Origin: Chromobacterium rhizoryzae
Lineage (GTDB): Bacteria > Pseudomonadota > Gammaproteobacteria > Burkholderiales > Chromobacteriaceae
Assembly (NCBI RefSeq): GCF_020544465.1
Contig: NZ_CP066126.1
Coordinates: forward strand, 1,612,001-1,676,000
Direction: 5' to 3'
DNA length: 64,000 bases
Notes under the pieces: generated by a model
Database searches by the model: none
The model's input: only the letters and a program-made list of their open reading frames with translations
Told to the model about the DNA's origin: nothing
Translations under genes and position numbers: made by a program
Shown here: in pieces, positions 39,389-47,047 of the stretch
Position numbering within the stretch: the stretch's first letter is position 1
How the letters are laid out: each line of letters begins with the position of its first letter

Positions 39389-40579
39389 TTATGCGGCCTG
39401 GCCGGCCAGCCGCCGTTCCCGGCTATGCCACAGCAAGGTGGCCGCCAGCGCCAGCGCGGCCAAGGCGCCGCCGGCGACGAAGGTGCTGGCGCTGCCGTGG
39501 CGGTCCCACATCCAGCCGGCCAGCACGCTGGCCAGCAGCAGGCACAGGCCGCTGACCAGATTGAACAGGCCGAAGGCGGTGCCCTTCATGTCGGCCGGCG
39601 TTTCCTCCGCCACCAGCGTGGCCAGCAGGCCCTGGGTGAAGCCCAGGTGCAGCCCCCACAGGGCGATGCCGGCCAGCGTGACGGCGACGGAGCCGGACAG
39701 CGCCAGCGTGACGTCGGCCAGGATCAGGATCAGCAGGCCTATCGCCAGCAGCGCGCTCTTGCTGCAGCGGTCGGCCAGCACGCCCACCGGGTAGGCGGTG
39801 AGCGCGAAGACCAGGCTCATCACCACCATCACCAGCGGCAGCCAGCTCAGCGGCAGGCCGTGGCGCTGCGCCAGCAGCACCAGAAAGGCCTCGCTGAAGC
39901 GGGCCAGGGTGAACAGCGCGCCGATGGCGACGATCCACCAGTAACGGCCGGAAAAGCGGCGCAGCAGCGCCAGGCGCAGCGGCGAGCGGAAGGGCTTGCG
40001 TTCGCCGCCGTCCGGCTCGCGCACGCCGGCCGCCAGCATCAGCACCGCCAGCAAGGCCGGCAGGCAGGCCCACCACAGCACTTGCTGGATGTCGTCCGCC
40101 AGCCAGAACATCAGCGCGATGCCCAGCAGCGGGCCGGCGAAGGCGCCGACGGTGTCCATGGACTGGCGCAGGCCGAAACAGGCGCCGCGGATGGCCGGCG
40201 GCGCGACTTCGGCCACCAGCGCGTCGCGCGGCGCGCCGCGTATGCCCTTGCCCACGCGGTCCATCAGCCGCGCGGCCAGCACGGTTTCGGCGCTGTGAGC
40301 CAGCGGGAACAGCGGCTTGCTCAGCGCCGCCAGGCCGTAGCCCAGCAAGAGCAGGCCTTTGCGGCGGCCCCAGTAGTCGCTGATGGCGCCGGAGAACACG
40401 CGCAGGATCAGCGCGGTGGCCTGGGCCAGGCCTTCGATGACGCCCAGGGTCAGCGCGCTGACGCCCAGGGTGGAGACCAGGAAGACCGGCAGCAGCGCGT
40501 GGATGATCTCGGAGGACATGTCCATGCACAGGCTGACCAGGCCCAGGGCCCAGATGGTGGCGGGGATGCGGGGCTGCAT
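39389..40579 (-). CDS. MFS transporter in the chromate operon
   Basis: 396 residues, 12 predicted membrane helices. The N-terminal LGLVSLCMDMSSEIIHALLPVFLV, with the intervening DRVGKGIRGAPRDALVAE motif (about 108-125), is the signature of an MFS branch common beside chrA. It is 31 bp downstream of chrA on the same strand, so it is probably part of chromate or stress efflux. The start lies behind GAAAGACCTCC. The transported molecule is unknown. Confidence 0.85.
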   Translation of the reverse strand: MQPRIPATIWALGLVSLCMDMSSEIIHALLPVFLVSTLGVSALTLGVIEGLAQATALILRVFSGAISDYWGRRKGLLLLGYGLAALSKPLFPLAHSAETVLAARLMDRVGKGIRGAPRDALVAEVAPPAIRGACFGLRQSMDTVGAFAGPLLGIALMFWLADDIQQVLWWACLPALLAVLMLAAGVREPDGGERKPFRSPLRLALLRRFSGRYWWIVAIGALFTLARFSEAFLVLLAQRHGLPLSWLPLVMVVMSLVFALTAYPVGVLADRCSKSALLAIGLLILILADVTLALSGSVAVTLAGIALWGLHLGFTQGLLATLVAEETPADMKGTAFGLFNLVSGLCLLLASVLAGWMWDRHGSASTFVAGGALAALALAATLLWHSRERRLAGQAA

Positions 40580-40610
40580 GCGGGAGGTCTTTCTCGATGG
40601 GGGAATGCGT

Positions 40611-41957
40611 TCACGGCAGGCGCCACAGGCTGAGCAGCAGGCCGGCCAGCGCCGCGCCGGCTATCACCGGCATCGCCTTGACTTGTTTTTTCAGCAGCGC
40701 CCAGGCCGCCAGCGCGGCGATGGCGGCGGCGGCCCCGTCCACGCCGCCGCGCCAGCCTTGCGGCCACAGCACATGCCAGCCGAAGAACAGGGCGAGGTTG
40801 GCGATCACCCCGACCACGGCGGCGGTGACGGCGGTCAGCGGCGCGGTCAGGCGGATCTCGCCATGGCTGTGTTCGATCAGCGGGCCGCCGGCCAGGATGA
40901 AGACGAAGGAGGGCAGGAAGGTGAACCAGGTGACCAGCGCCGCGGCCAGCGCGCCGGCCAGGAACAGGTGCTCCGGGCCCAGCAGGGCTTTGGCGTAGCC
41001 GCCGACGAAGCCGACGAAGGCCACCACCATGATCAGCGGCCCCGGCGTGGTTTCGCCCAGCGCCAGGCCGTCCAGCATCTGGCCGGCGCTCAGCCAGCCG
41101 TAATGCGCCACCGCGCCCTGGTAGACATAGGGCAGCACCGCGTAGGCGCCGCCGAAGGTCAGCAGCGCGGCCTTGGTGAAGAACCAGCCCATCTGGGTGA
41201 AGCCGCCGTGCCAGCCGTAGGCGGCTGTCAGCAGCGCCATCGGCAAGGACCACAGCAGCAGGCCGGCCAGCGCCGCGCGGCCCAGCCGTAGCCAGGAGAA
41301 GCGGGCGTGCGCCGGCGGCGGGGTGTGATCGTCGATCAGCGCCGGCCCGTAATGCGCGTCCGCGCCGCCGTGGCCGCCGGCCTGGAACCAGCGCGGCCGC
41401 AGCCGGCCGGCCAGCGCGCCGATCAAGGCCGCCGCCAGCACGATCAGCGGGAAGGGGGTTTGCCACAGCGCGATGGCGCACAGCGAGGCCAGCGCCACGC
41501 CCCACAGCCAGGGCCGTTTCAGCGTGCGCGTGCCGATGCGCCAGGCCGCCTGGGCCACGATGGCGACCACCGCGGGCTTGATGCCGTAGAACAGGCCGGC
41601 GATCCAGGCCAGGTGGCCGTAGGCGATGTAGACCCAGGACAGCAGCACCAGCAGGAAGAAGGACGGCAGCACGAACAGCGCGCCGGCGGCGACGCCGCCC
41701 CAGCCGCGGTGCAGCAGCCAGCCGATATAGGTGGCCAGTTGCTGCGCTTCCGGCCCGGGCAGCAACATGCAGTAATTCAGGGCGTGCAGGAAGCGGCGTT
41801 CGGAAATCCAGCGCCGGCGCTCCACCAGCTCCTGGTGCATGATGGCGATCTGGCCGGCCGGGCCGCCGAAGCTGATTAGGCCCAGCTTGAGCCAGAAACG
41901 GAGCGCTTGCCGGAAGCCGACGGGGGCGGGCGCGGCGTCGCGGGGGCTGGGCGGCAT
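40611..41957 (-). CDS. chrA: Chromate efflux transporter
   Basis: 448 residues: two homologous CHR domains of about 190 residues each, separated by a His-containing cytoplasmic loop (ALIDDHTPPPAHARF). Each half has the family FGGP/FGGA and PGP motifs (SFGGPAGQIAIMHQELV, LLPGPEAQQLATYIG; FGGAYAVLPYVYQ, ETTPGPLIMVVAF). Long-chain ChrA proteins expel chromate across the inner membrane. The ATG at 41957 has an AGGAGAGCTG site; longer frames are rejected. It overlaps nothing, with chrB 2 bp upstream. Confidence 0.92.
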   Translation of the reverse strand: MPPSPRDAAPAPVGFRQALRFWLKLGLISFGGPAGQIAIMHQELVERRRWISERRFLHALNYCMLLPGPEAQQLATYIGWLLHRGWGGVAAGALFVLPSFFLLVLLSWVYIAYGHLAWIAGLFYGIKPAVVAIVAQAAWRIGTRTLKRPWLWGVALASLCAIALWQTPFPLIVLAAALIGALAGRLRPRWFQAGGHGGADAHYGPALIDDHTPPPAHARFSWLRLGRAALAGLLLWSLPMALLTAAYGWHGGFTQMGWFFTKAALLTFGGAYAVLPYVYQGAVAHYGWLSAGQMLDGLALGETTPGPLIMVVAFVGFVGGYAKALLGPEHLFLAGALAAALVTWFTFLPSFVFILAGGPLIEHSHGEIRLTAPLTAVTAAVVGVIANLALFFGWHVLWPQGWRGGVDGAAAAIAALAAWALLKKQVKAMPVIAGAALAGLLLSLWRLP

Positions 41958-41959
41958 GA

Positions 41960-42889
41960 TCAGCTCTCCTTGGCGAACTGTTGGTAGAGCCCGTCCCAGA
42001 TATGGGCGGCGGCGCTCAGCAATTGGTCGTCGTCGCTCAGCGCGGCGCGCAAGCCGGCCAGCACGGTTTCCACGCCGCTGGCTTCCGGCGGCGCCGCGCC
42101 GCCCACGTCCAGATAATGGACCAGCTCGGCCAGCCTTCGCAGCGGGGGCGCGTCCAGACCGAAGCTGGCCAGCAGCACCTCGAAGCTGACCTTGTCGCCG
42201 ACATGGGTGAAGGCGGCGCCGTCGAAATCGAAGCCCAGCGCCTCCGGCGGGCAGTCGCCGGGCGCGGCCAGCCACAGGATGCGCGCCTGCGGGTCGATGA
42301 AGCGGCGGATCAGCCAGGCCGAGGCCAGCCGGTCCACCCAGGGGCGGCGGCGGGTGGCCCAGGTCCGGCCTTGGTGCTCGGCCACGGCGCGGCGCGGAAT
42401 CTGCATGTCCAGACTATGGGGCTCGCCCGGCGACAATTGCAGCTGGATGGCGGTTTCCAGCTGTTGCAGCGCGGCCTGCGCCTGTTGCTGGCCGGCGCCG
42501 GGGAAAAAATCGATGGCGGCGACGCCGGCCAGGGCCTTGCTCAGCCGCCGCCATTGTTTGAGCCGCTCGGCGGCGTTGTCGGGGTCCAGCCCGCTCAGTT
42601 GTTCCTGGATGTCCTGCCGCAGCTGCTGATAGTCGGCGTCGCGCTGGAACAGCGGCGGAAAATCGCTGCCGTCCAGCGGCCGGCAGGCCAGCAGCCGCGC
42701 GACACCGCCGTGTTGTTGGATGTCGGAGGCGATGGCCTCCAATTGTTGCAGCCGGGCGTTGCTGCCGGGCAACAGGTAGGCGCCGTCGCGCAGCGCGGCG
42801 GAGCCGCAGGCTTTCAAGGCGCGCCAGGCGCGCATGCGCGCGGTGGCGTTTTCGGTGGGCAAAGAAGTGATCAGCAGCAGCCAGTCCAT
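41960..42889 (-). CDS. chrB: Chromate-sensing regulator/resistance protein
   Basis: 309 residues from the ATG at 42889, which has a GGAG site 6 bp upstream (this GGAG is within an alternative ATG at 42901). The N-terminal half (WLLLITSLPTENATARMRAWRALKACGSAALRDGAYLLPG) is the ChrB DNA-binding/sensing domain, and the C-terminal half (TWATRRRPWVDRLASAWLIRRFIDP...) the conserved ChrB C-terminal domain. ChrB proteins respond to chromate and control chrA. The gene lies directly upstream of chrA, and an inverted repeat sits in its promoter. Confidence 0.9.
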   Translation of the reverse strand: MDWLLLITSLPTENATARMRAWRALKACGSAALRDGAYLLPGSNARLQQLEAIASDIQQHGGVARLLACRPLDGSDFPPLFQRDADYQQLRQDIQEQLSGLDPDNAAERLKQWRRLSKALAGVAAIDFFPGAGQQQAQAALQQLETAIQLQLSPGEPHSLDMQIPRRAVAEHQGRTWATRRRPWVDRLASAWLIRRFIDPQARILWLAAPGDCPPEALGFDFDGAAFTHVGDKVSFEVLLASFGLDAPPLRRLAELVHYLDVGGAAPPEASGVETVLAGLRAALSDDDQLLSAAAHIWDGLYQQFAKES

Positions 42890-42906
42890 GATGCGCTCCA
42901 TTTTTT

Positions 42907-42933
42907 TGTAGCGTATTCTACAATTATGTAGCG
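42907..42933 (-). promoter_or_regulatory. Inverted repeat in the chrB promoter
   Basis: TGTAGCGTATTCTACA (42907-42922) has TGTAG/CTACA arms, and a further TGTAGCG copy follows at 42927. It is within 20 bp of the chrB start on an AT-rich segment, a plausible ChrB operator for chromate-inducible control. Confidence 0.55.
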
Positions 42934-43032
42934 ATCAATATATTTTGTCGGGCGCGAGATACAGTTGGACTCAAGCTTGGCCGGCGTGTGGTCGATAATC
43001 TAAATCGGGCTCAACAGAGACGGGAGACGAAG

Positions 43033-43473
43033 ATGAAGCGATGGAAGCAATGGTCTGTGTGCTTGTTGGCGGCGGCGCTGGCGGCGCCGGCGCTGGCCAA
43101 TCCGCCGGAAGGCAAGGGCCAGGGTCATGGCCAGGGGCAGGGCAAGCACAAGGATAAAGACAAGGACAGGGAAGCGTCGCCGGAGCGGTCGGACCGGGAT
43201 TTGGTGGCGGCGGGCATCAGCGTCGCCGCCGCGCGGCGCCTGGCGCTGGATTCCGGGGTGACCGGCTATAAATCCTTGCCGCCGGGCATGCGCAAGCGCC
43301 TGGCGCGCGGCAAGCCGCTGCCGCCCGGCATCGCCAAGCAGGTCTTGCCGGCGCCCTTGCTGAGCCAGCTGCCGCGCCACCCCGGTTACGAGTGGCGGGC
43401 GGTGGGCGCGGACCTGGTGCTGGTGGCGGCCAGCGGTTTGATCGCGGATATCTTGCTGGACGTGCTGCGCTGA
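43033..43473 (+). CDS. CigR-family (anti-virulence regulator-like) exported protein
   Basis: 146 residues. A signal peptide (WKQWSVCLLAAALAAPALA, cleavage near residue 22) is followed by a Gly/Lys/His-rich linker (PPEGKGQGHGQGQGKHKDKD), then GYKSLPPGMRKRLARGKPLPPGIAKQ (79-104) and a hydrophobic C-terminal segment (LVLVAASGLIADILLDVL). The double LPPG repeat and terminal hydrophobic stretch match CigR-type proteins, which include the Salmonella anti-virulence regulator. The start has a GGGAGACGAAG site. Function in this organism unknown. Monocistronic. Confidence 0.78.
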   Translation: MKRWKQWSVCLLAAALAAPALANPPEGKGQGHGQGQGKHKDKDKDREASPERSDRDLVAAGISVAAARRLALDSGVTGYKSLPPGMRKRLARGKPLPPGIAKQVLPAPLLSQLPRHPGYEWRAVGADLVLVAASGLIADILLDVLR

Positions 43474-43483
43474 TCCGGCCGGC

Positions 43484-43948
43484 TTACAAGATTTGGCGGT
43501 AGATCACCGCGTCCGCCAGCTCCGCCACCTGGTCGTACAGGCGGCGCGCGACGAGGTTGTCGCCGGCGGTGCGCCAGTACAGCATGGCGGCGCCGTCGTC
43601 GCGCGCCCGTTCCGCGGCGGCAAGCAGCAGCGCGCGGGCGACGCCGCCGCCCCGCGCCGCCGGCGCCACGTATAGATCCTGCAGATAGGCGCTGTCCTGG
43701 ATCTGGATGGTGCTGCGGTGGTAGAGCAGGTGGGCGATGCCCAGCAGCGCGCCGTCTGCGACCGCGGCCAGCCCGCGCACCGGTTCCTCCGGCGCGAGCA
43801 GGCGGCGCCAGGTTTCCCGGTCCACCTCCTCGGGCAGGGCGCTGACGCCGACGCGGCCGTAGAAGGCGTTGTAGTCGCGCCATAAGGGCAGCCAGCCGGC
43901 GTGATCGCCGGCTTGCAGCGGGCGGATGGAGAAGACGGCCTCAGCCAT
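43484..43948 (-). CDS. GNAT-family N-acetyltransferase
   Basis: 154 residues with motif A at LYVAPAARGGGVARALLLAAAERA (about 89-112, pattern R-x2-G-x-A/G) and YWRTAGDNLVARRLYDQVAE (about 121-140), typical of the small GNAT group. Substrate unknown. The gene starts 8 bp inside the end of the chemoreceptor gene, so the two are co-transcribed and translationally coupled. Confidence 0.83.
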   Translation of the reverse strand: MAEAVFSIRPLQAGDHAGWLPLWRDYNAFYGRVGVSALPEEVDRETWRRLLAPEEPVRGLAAVADGALLGIAHLLYHRSTIQIQDSAYLQDLYVAPAARGGGVARALLLAAAERARDDGAAMLYWRTAGDNLVARRLYDQVAELADAVIYRQIL

Positions 43949-45050
43949 GGCGCGCTTCCGTCTCGCCGGCGCCGGCCATGTGTTCCAGCCCGGCCAGCAC
44001 TTGCAGGCTGGCGGCTTCCATCATCGCGACATGTTCCACCGCGGCCCGGCTGTCGCCGTCGGCGTGGGCGCGCAAGGCGTCCAGCGCCGCGGTGTGCACC
44101 TTGGCGTGCGGCGCTTCGATTTCGCGGAAGCCGGGCAGGTGGGAGAAGCCGGCGCGGCCCTCGCCTTCGTAATACCACTTGCCGAAGCGGCAGTGCTGAT
44201 GCGAGCCGAAGTGGCCGATGTCCTCGTCCGACAGGCCGAACATCACCTGGTAGACGCGGAATTTGTAGATCAGGTGGTCCATCTTGGCCAGTTCGCAGAA
44301 ACCGCGCAGCGCGGAGGCGGCGATGCTGCCCTCCATGCTGGTGGACATGTCCAGCAATTGTTTCATGGTGCCGGCGGCGGCCTCGCCGTCCTGGCTGAAA
44401 CCGGCGGCTTGTTCCGCCAATTGCTCCATCTGGCTGCGGCTGCCGGCGCTGTCGCCGCGGATCTGCTCCACCAGCTTGGCGATGTCGGCGGTGGCGGTGG
44501 CGGTGCGTTCGGCCAGCTTGCGCACTTCGTCGGCCACCACGGCGAAGCCGCGGCCTTGCTCGCCGGCGCGCGCCGCTTCGATGGCGGCGTTCAGGGCCAA
44601 GAGATTGGTCTGGTCGGCGATGTCGCGGATCAGTTGCACGATGCCGCCCACCTCCTGGGCGCGGGCGTCCAGTTCCCCCACTTTTTCCGCCGCGCCCTGC
44701 GAGGCGCCGGCCAGTTTGGACAGATCGACGGCGATCTGGTCTATGGATTGGCGGCTGCGCAGCGAAATGCCCTGAGCGGCGACGGCGCGGTCTTTTTCCC
44801 GGCTCATCACGCTGGAGAGGGTGGCCAGCGACTGCTGGGTGTCGGTCATCGATTGGGCGAAGGCGGAGAGGTTGGCGATCAGTCCGTTCAGTTCCTGAAC
44901 TTTGGCCTGACTGGCGGCCAGCTGGCGTTCGGCTTCATCGGCGCGGCTGCGGGTGTGTTGCAGCTCCTGGCGCATTCGCTCCGCCTCCTGGCTGAGTTGC
45001 AAGCGCTCCGCCTGCTCGCGCGCGGCCTTGTCCTTGTTCCGGAACCACAT
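43941..45050 (-). CDS. Soluble chemoreceptor with C-terminal CZB domain
   Basis: 369 residues with no transmembrane segment. The N-terminal coiled coil (about 8-60) leads into the methyl-accepting signalling hairpin (DIADQTNLLALNAAIEAARAGEQGRGFAVVADEVRKLAERT, about 150-195). The C-terminus (about 255-345) is a chemoreceptor zinc-binding domain: KMDHLIYKFRVYQVMFG, HCRFGKWYYEGEG and PHAKVH give the 3 His/1 Cys zinc site. CZB receptors sense zinc or hypochlorous acid and control motility or biofilm. The start at 45050 has a GGAGAATGG site, removing 10 residues from the longest frame. Confidence 0.88.
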   Translation of the reverse strand: MWFRNKDKAAREQAERLQLSQEAERMRQELQHTRSRADEAERQLAASQAKVQELNGLIANLSAFAQSMTDTQQSLATLSSVMSREKDRAVAAQGISLRSRQSIDQIAVDLSKLAGASQGAAEKVGELDARAQEVGGIVQLIRDIADQTNLLALNAAIEAARAGEQGRGFAVVADEVRKLAERTATATADIAKLVEQIRGDSAGSRSQMEQLAEQAAGFSQDGEAAAGTMKQLLDMSTSMEGSIAASALRGFCELAKMDHLIYKFRVYQVMFGLSDEDIGHFGSHQHCRFGKWYYEGEGRAGFSHLPGFREIEAPHAKVHTAALDALRAHADGDSRAAVEHVAMMEAASLQVLAGLEHMAGAGETEARHG

Positions 45051-45210
45051 TCCATTCTCCTCTTGAAGCCGGACCGGCACAGGCAGGCGTGGCTTGCGCT
45101 TGCATGTCGCCGGGTGATTTTAAATAAACGTTTAGCATTATCCGAATGCCGTCATGAATCTGCAATCATTTGTCTTGTTTAAGTTTGATTAATTATGACA
45201 AAAATCAGAC

Positions 45211-45252
45211 TTGACGCTTGTTGCGCCGTTTACTAAGGTATCATTTTGATAC
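45211..45252 (+). promoter_or_regulatory. Promoter with operator-like palindrome before the DinB gene
   Basis: TTGACG (45211-45216) and TAAGGT (45234-45239) are 17 bp apart. The perfect inverted repeat GTATCA-TTT-TGATAC (45238-45252) overlaps the -10 end and precedes the AGAGGCCC ribosome site, suggesting a repressor site of unknown protein. Confidence 0.55.
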
Positions 45253-45270
45253 GTTAAATAAGAGGCCCTT

Positions 45271-46059
45271 ATGCACTCCCGTTTTGATGTCTTTCGCGAA
45301 CAGGCGTTGGGCCGCCAGTTGGAGGCTTTGATCGACACGCCGCAGCGTTATGTGGAATACGCGGCCTTGTCGCGCGCTGAAGTGCCGGCGATTGCGGCCA
45401 TCGTCCACGATGTGCGCCAGCTGTTTCCGGAAGTGGAGGCGGACGCCAGCGCGCGCCAGTTTTGCGGCGCGATGGTGGCGGAGGTGATGCGCCGCCATTA
45501 TCACGAGGTGTTGCGGCCGCGCGGCCGGGTACCGGGCGGTTATTTCACTTACGGGGTGGTGTGGACGCCTCGGCCGCAACAGTTGGACTGGGAGCAGCGG
45601 CTGGAGGCGCTGCGGGCGATGCCGGCCCAGTTGGCGGCGGCGCTGCGCGTGATTCCGGCCGCGGACTGGCGGCGGCGGCCGGACGGCATCGATTTTGCCG
45701 CGGTGGAGCATGCCTGCCATCTGCGCGATCTGGACCGGATTTTCTGCCAAAGGGTGGCAAGGGTATTGACCGAGGACATGCCGGATATTCCGTCGGTAGA
45801 CGGCACTGAAATGTCGCGCGAACTGGCTTATCTGGAGCAGGACGGCTCAGCGGCCCTGGACGATTTCCTGGCCGGACGGCGACATTTGCTGACAGCGCTG
45901 GCCGGCGCCGAAGCGGCCCAGCGCGGGCGGCTATGCCTGTTTGGCGGCGAGCGGCGGATGAGTCTGGAGGATTTGGCCGAGGACATGTTGCAGCACGACC
46001 GCGCCCATTTGCTGGAGGTGGAGGAGCTGACGGCGGAGTTGGGCGGCGAGCCGGTTTGA
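45271..46059 (+). CDS. DinB-family protein
   Basis: 262 residues. A four-helix bundle of the DinB/YfiT type is suggested by the His/Asp positions at VEHACHLRDLDRIFCQRVARV (about 149-169) and DMLQHDRAHLLEVEELTAEL (about 239-258), where the conserved metal-binding His triad is expected. The N-terminal 95 residues are an extra helical part. Family members include metal-dependent thiol transferases and uncharacterised proteins, so the activity is unknown. Monocistronic, with a putative operator in front. Confidence 0.7.
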   Translation: MHSRFDVFREQALGRQLEALIDTPQRYVEYAALSRAEVPAIAAIVHDVRQLFPEVEADASARQFCGAMVAEVMRRHYHEVLRPRGRVPGGYFTYGVVWTPRPQQLDWEQRLEALRAMPAQLAAALRVIPAADWRRRPDGIDFAAVEHACHLRDLDRIFCQRVARVLTEDMPDIPSVDGTEMSRELAYLEQDGSAALDDFLAGRRHLLTALAGAEAAQRGRLCLFGGERRMSLEDLAEDMLQHDRAHLLEVEELTAELGGEPV

Positions 46060-46075
46060 GCGCCGGCCCGGCTCA

Positions 46076-46195
46076 GAGTCGGTTGACGATCTGCTGCGCG
46101 TCGGCGATACGGCGTTGAGAACGGCCCTTGTACACTCCGCTGCTTCCGCCGCAAGGCCTGGTCTCGCCTTGGCTCGCGAGATGGTAAACGCCCTC
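46076..46195 (+). repeat. Dispersed repeat copy between DinB gene and binding-protein gene
   Basis: GTTGACGATCTGCTGCGCG, then TCGGCGATACGGCG and TTGAGAACGGCCC matches the reverse complement of 36552-36605 (20 identical bases in the core). The right part (GGTCTCGCCTTGGCTCGCGAG) recalls the long variant at 25932-26060. Confidence 0.6.
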
Positions 46196-46978
46196 TCAGG
46201 GTTGTTGATACCAGGGGCGGCGCAGCAGCGCGGGCAGCAGGGTTTCGCGCAGTTTGCCTATCTGCTGCCACAGGCAGCGCGCCAGGGCCGGATTGTCCCG
46301 GTGCCAGCGCTTGCCCAACACCAGATAGTAGTCCTTGCGCGACAGCGGCGGCTGCAGGCGGACGATGCCGGCTTGCGGGTGGTCTTCCAGATAGCGGTCG
46401 CCGATGTGGTTCTGCGTGGCGTAGGCGGCGATGTGGCGCGCCAGCAGTTTGCGGAAGTTCATCTCGGTGTCTTTGGCGGCCTCCACCTGGGCGCCCTTGG
46501 CGCGCAGATCGTCGGCGATGGACCAGCCGGCGTTGACGCCGATGGCGCCCAGCGCCGGCAGGTTCTTGCCGTTCCAGGCCGGCGGCGCGTTTTTCAGCGC
46601 GTACAAGGAGTAGGCCAGCGTGGTCAGCCGGTAGCGCGGGTCGGGTTCCTCGCCCTGCATCGGGTAGTCGAAATAGGCTTCGCGTTCTTTGTTGTGGGAG
46701 AACATGAAGGCGGCGTCGTGCTGATCGTGCTGCATCTCGGTGAGCAGGCGCTTGCCCGGCAGCCGCGACAACTTAAGCGCGATCCGGCAGCCCTTGGCCG
46801 CCGCCTGCGCCATTTCCACCACCGCGCCGGGGTGGGGCGGCATTTGATCGCCTTCGCCGCTCATATACGGGTCCGAGGCCACCGCGCCGTAAACCATGTC
46901 CAGCGTCGCCGCCGCCGCCGGCTGCGCGGCCAGCGCCGCGATCAGCAGTCCTATCTGTTTCAAGCCCAATCCACGCAT
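46196..46978 (-). CDS. Periplasmic solute-binding protein (SBP family 3-like)
   Basis: 260 residues with a Sec signal peptide (LKQIGLLIAALAAQPAAAA, cleavage near residue 23). The mature protein follows the two-lobe bacterial extracellular solute-binding fold 3 pattern (GCRIALKLSRLPGKRLLTEMQHDQHDAAFMFSHNKEREAYFDYP...). It follows the nitrate reductase by 69 bp on the same strand and could be in the same transcript, but nitrate reductase usually ends the operon and a nitrate role is not evident. No ABC permease or ATPase is adjacent. Confidence 0.75.
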   Translation of the reverse strand: MRGLGLKQIGLLIAALAAQPAAAATLDMVYGAVASDPYMSGEGDQMPPHPGAVVEMAQAAAKGCRIALKLSRLPGKRLLTEMQHDQHDAAFMFSHNKEREAYFDYPMQGEEPDPRYRLTTLAYSLYALKNAPPAWNGKNLPALGAIGVNAGWSIADDLRAKGAQVEAAKDTEMNFRKLLARHIAAYATQNHIGDRYLEDHPQAGIVRLQPPLSRKDYYLVLGKRWHRDNPALARCLWQQIGKLRETLLPALLRRPWYQQP

Positions 46979-47047
46979 CCATCGCTATCGCCTGCGCAGA
47001 GGGTAACAGCGCCGGACTCCCTTAGCATAGAGTTCCGCGCCGGGGTT

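Noticed and set aside
39278..40633. Plus-strand 451-codon frame opposite the MFS gene of the chromate operon.
   Set aside because: Gln/Arg/Ala-rich shadow; the opposite strand encodes a clear 12-helix transporter.
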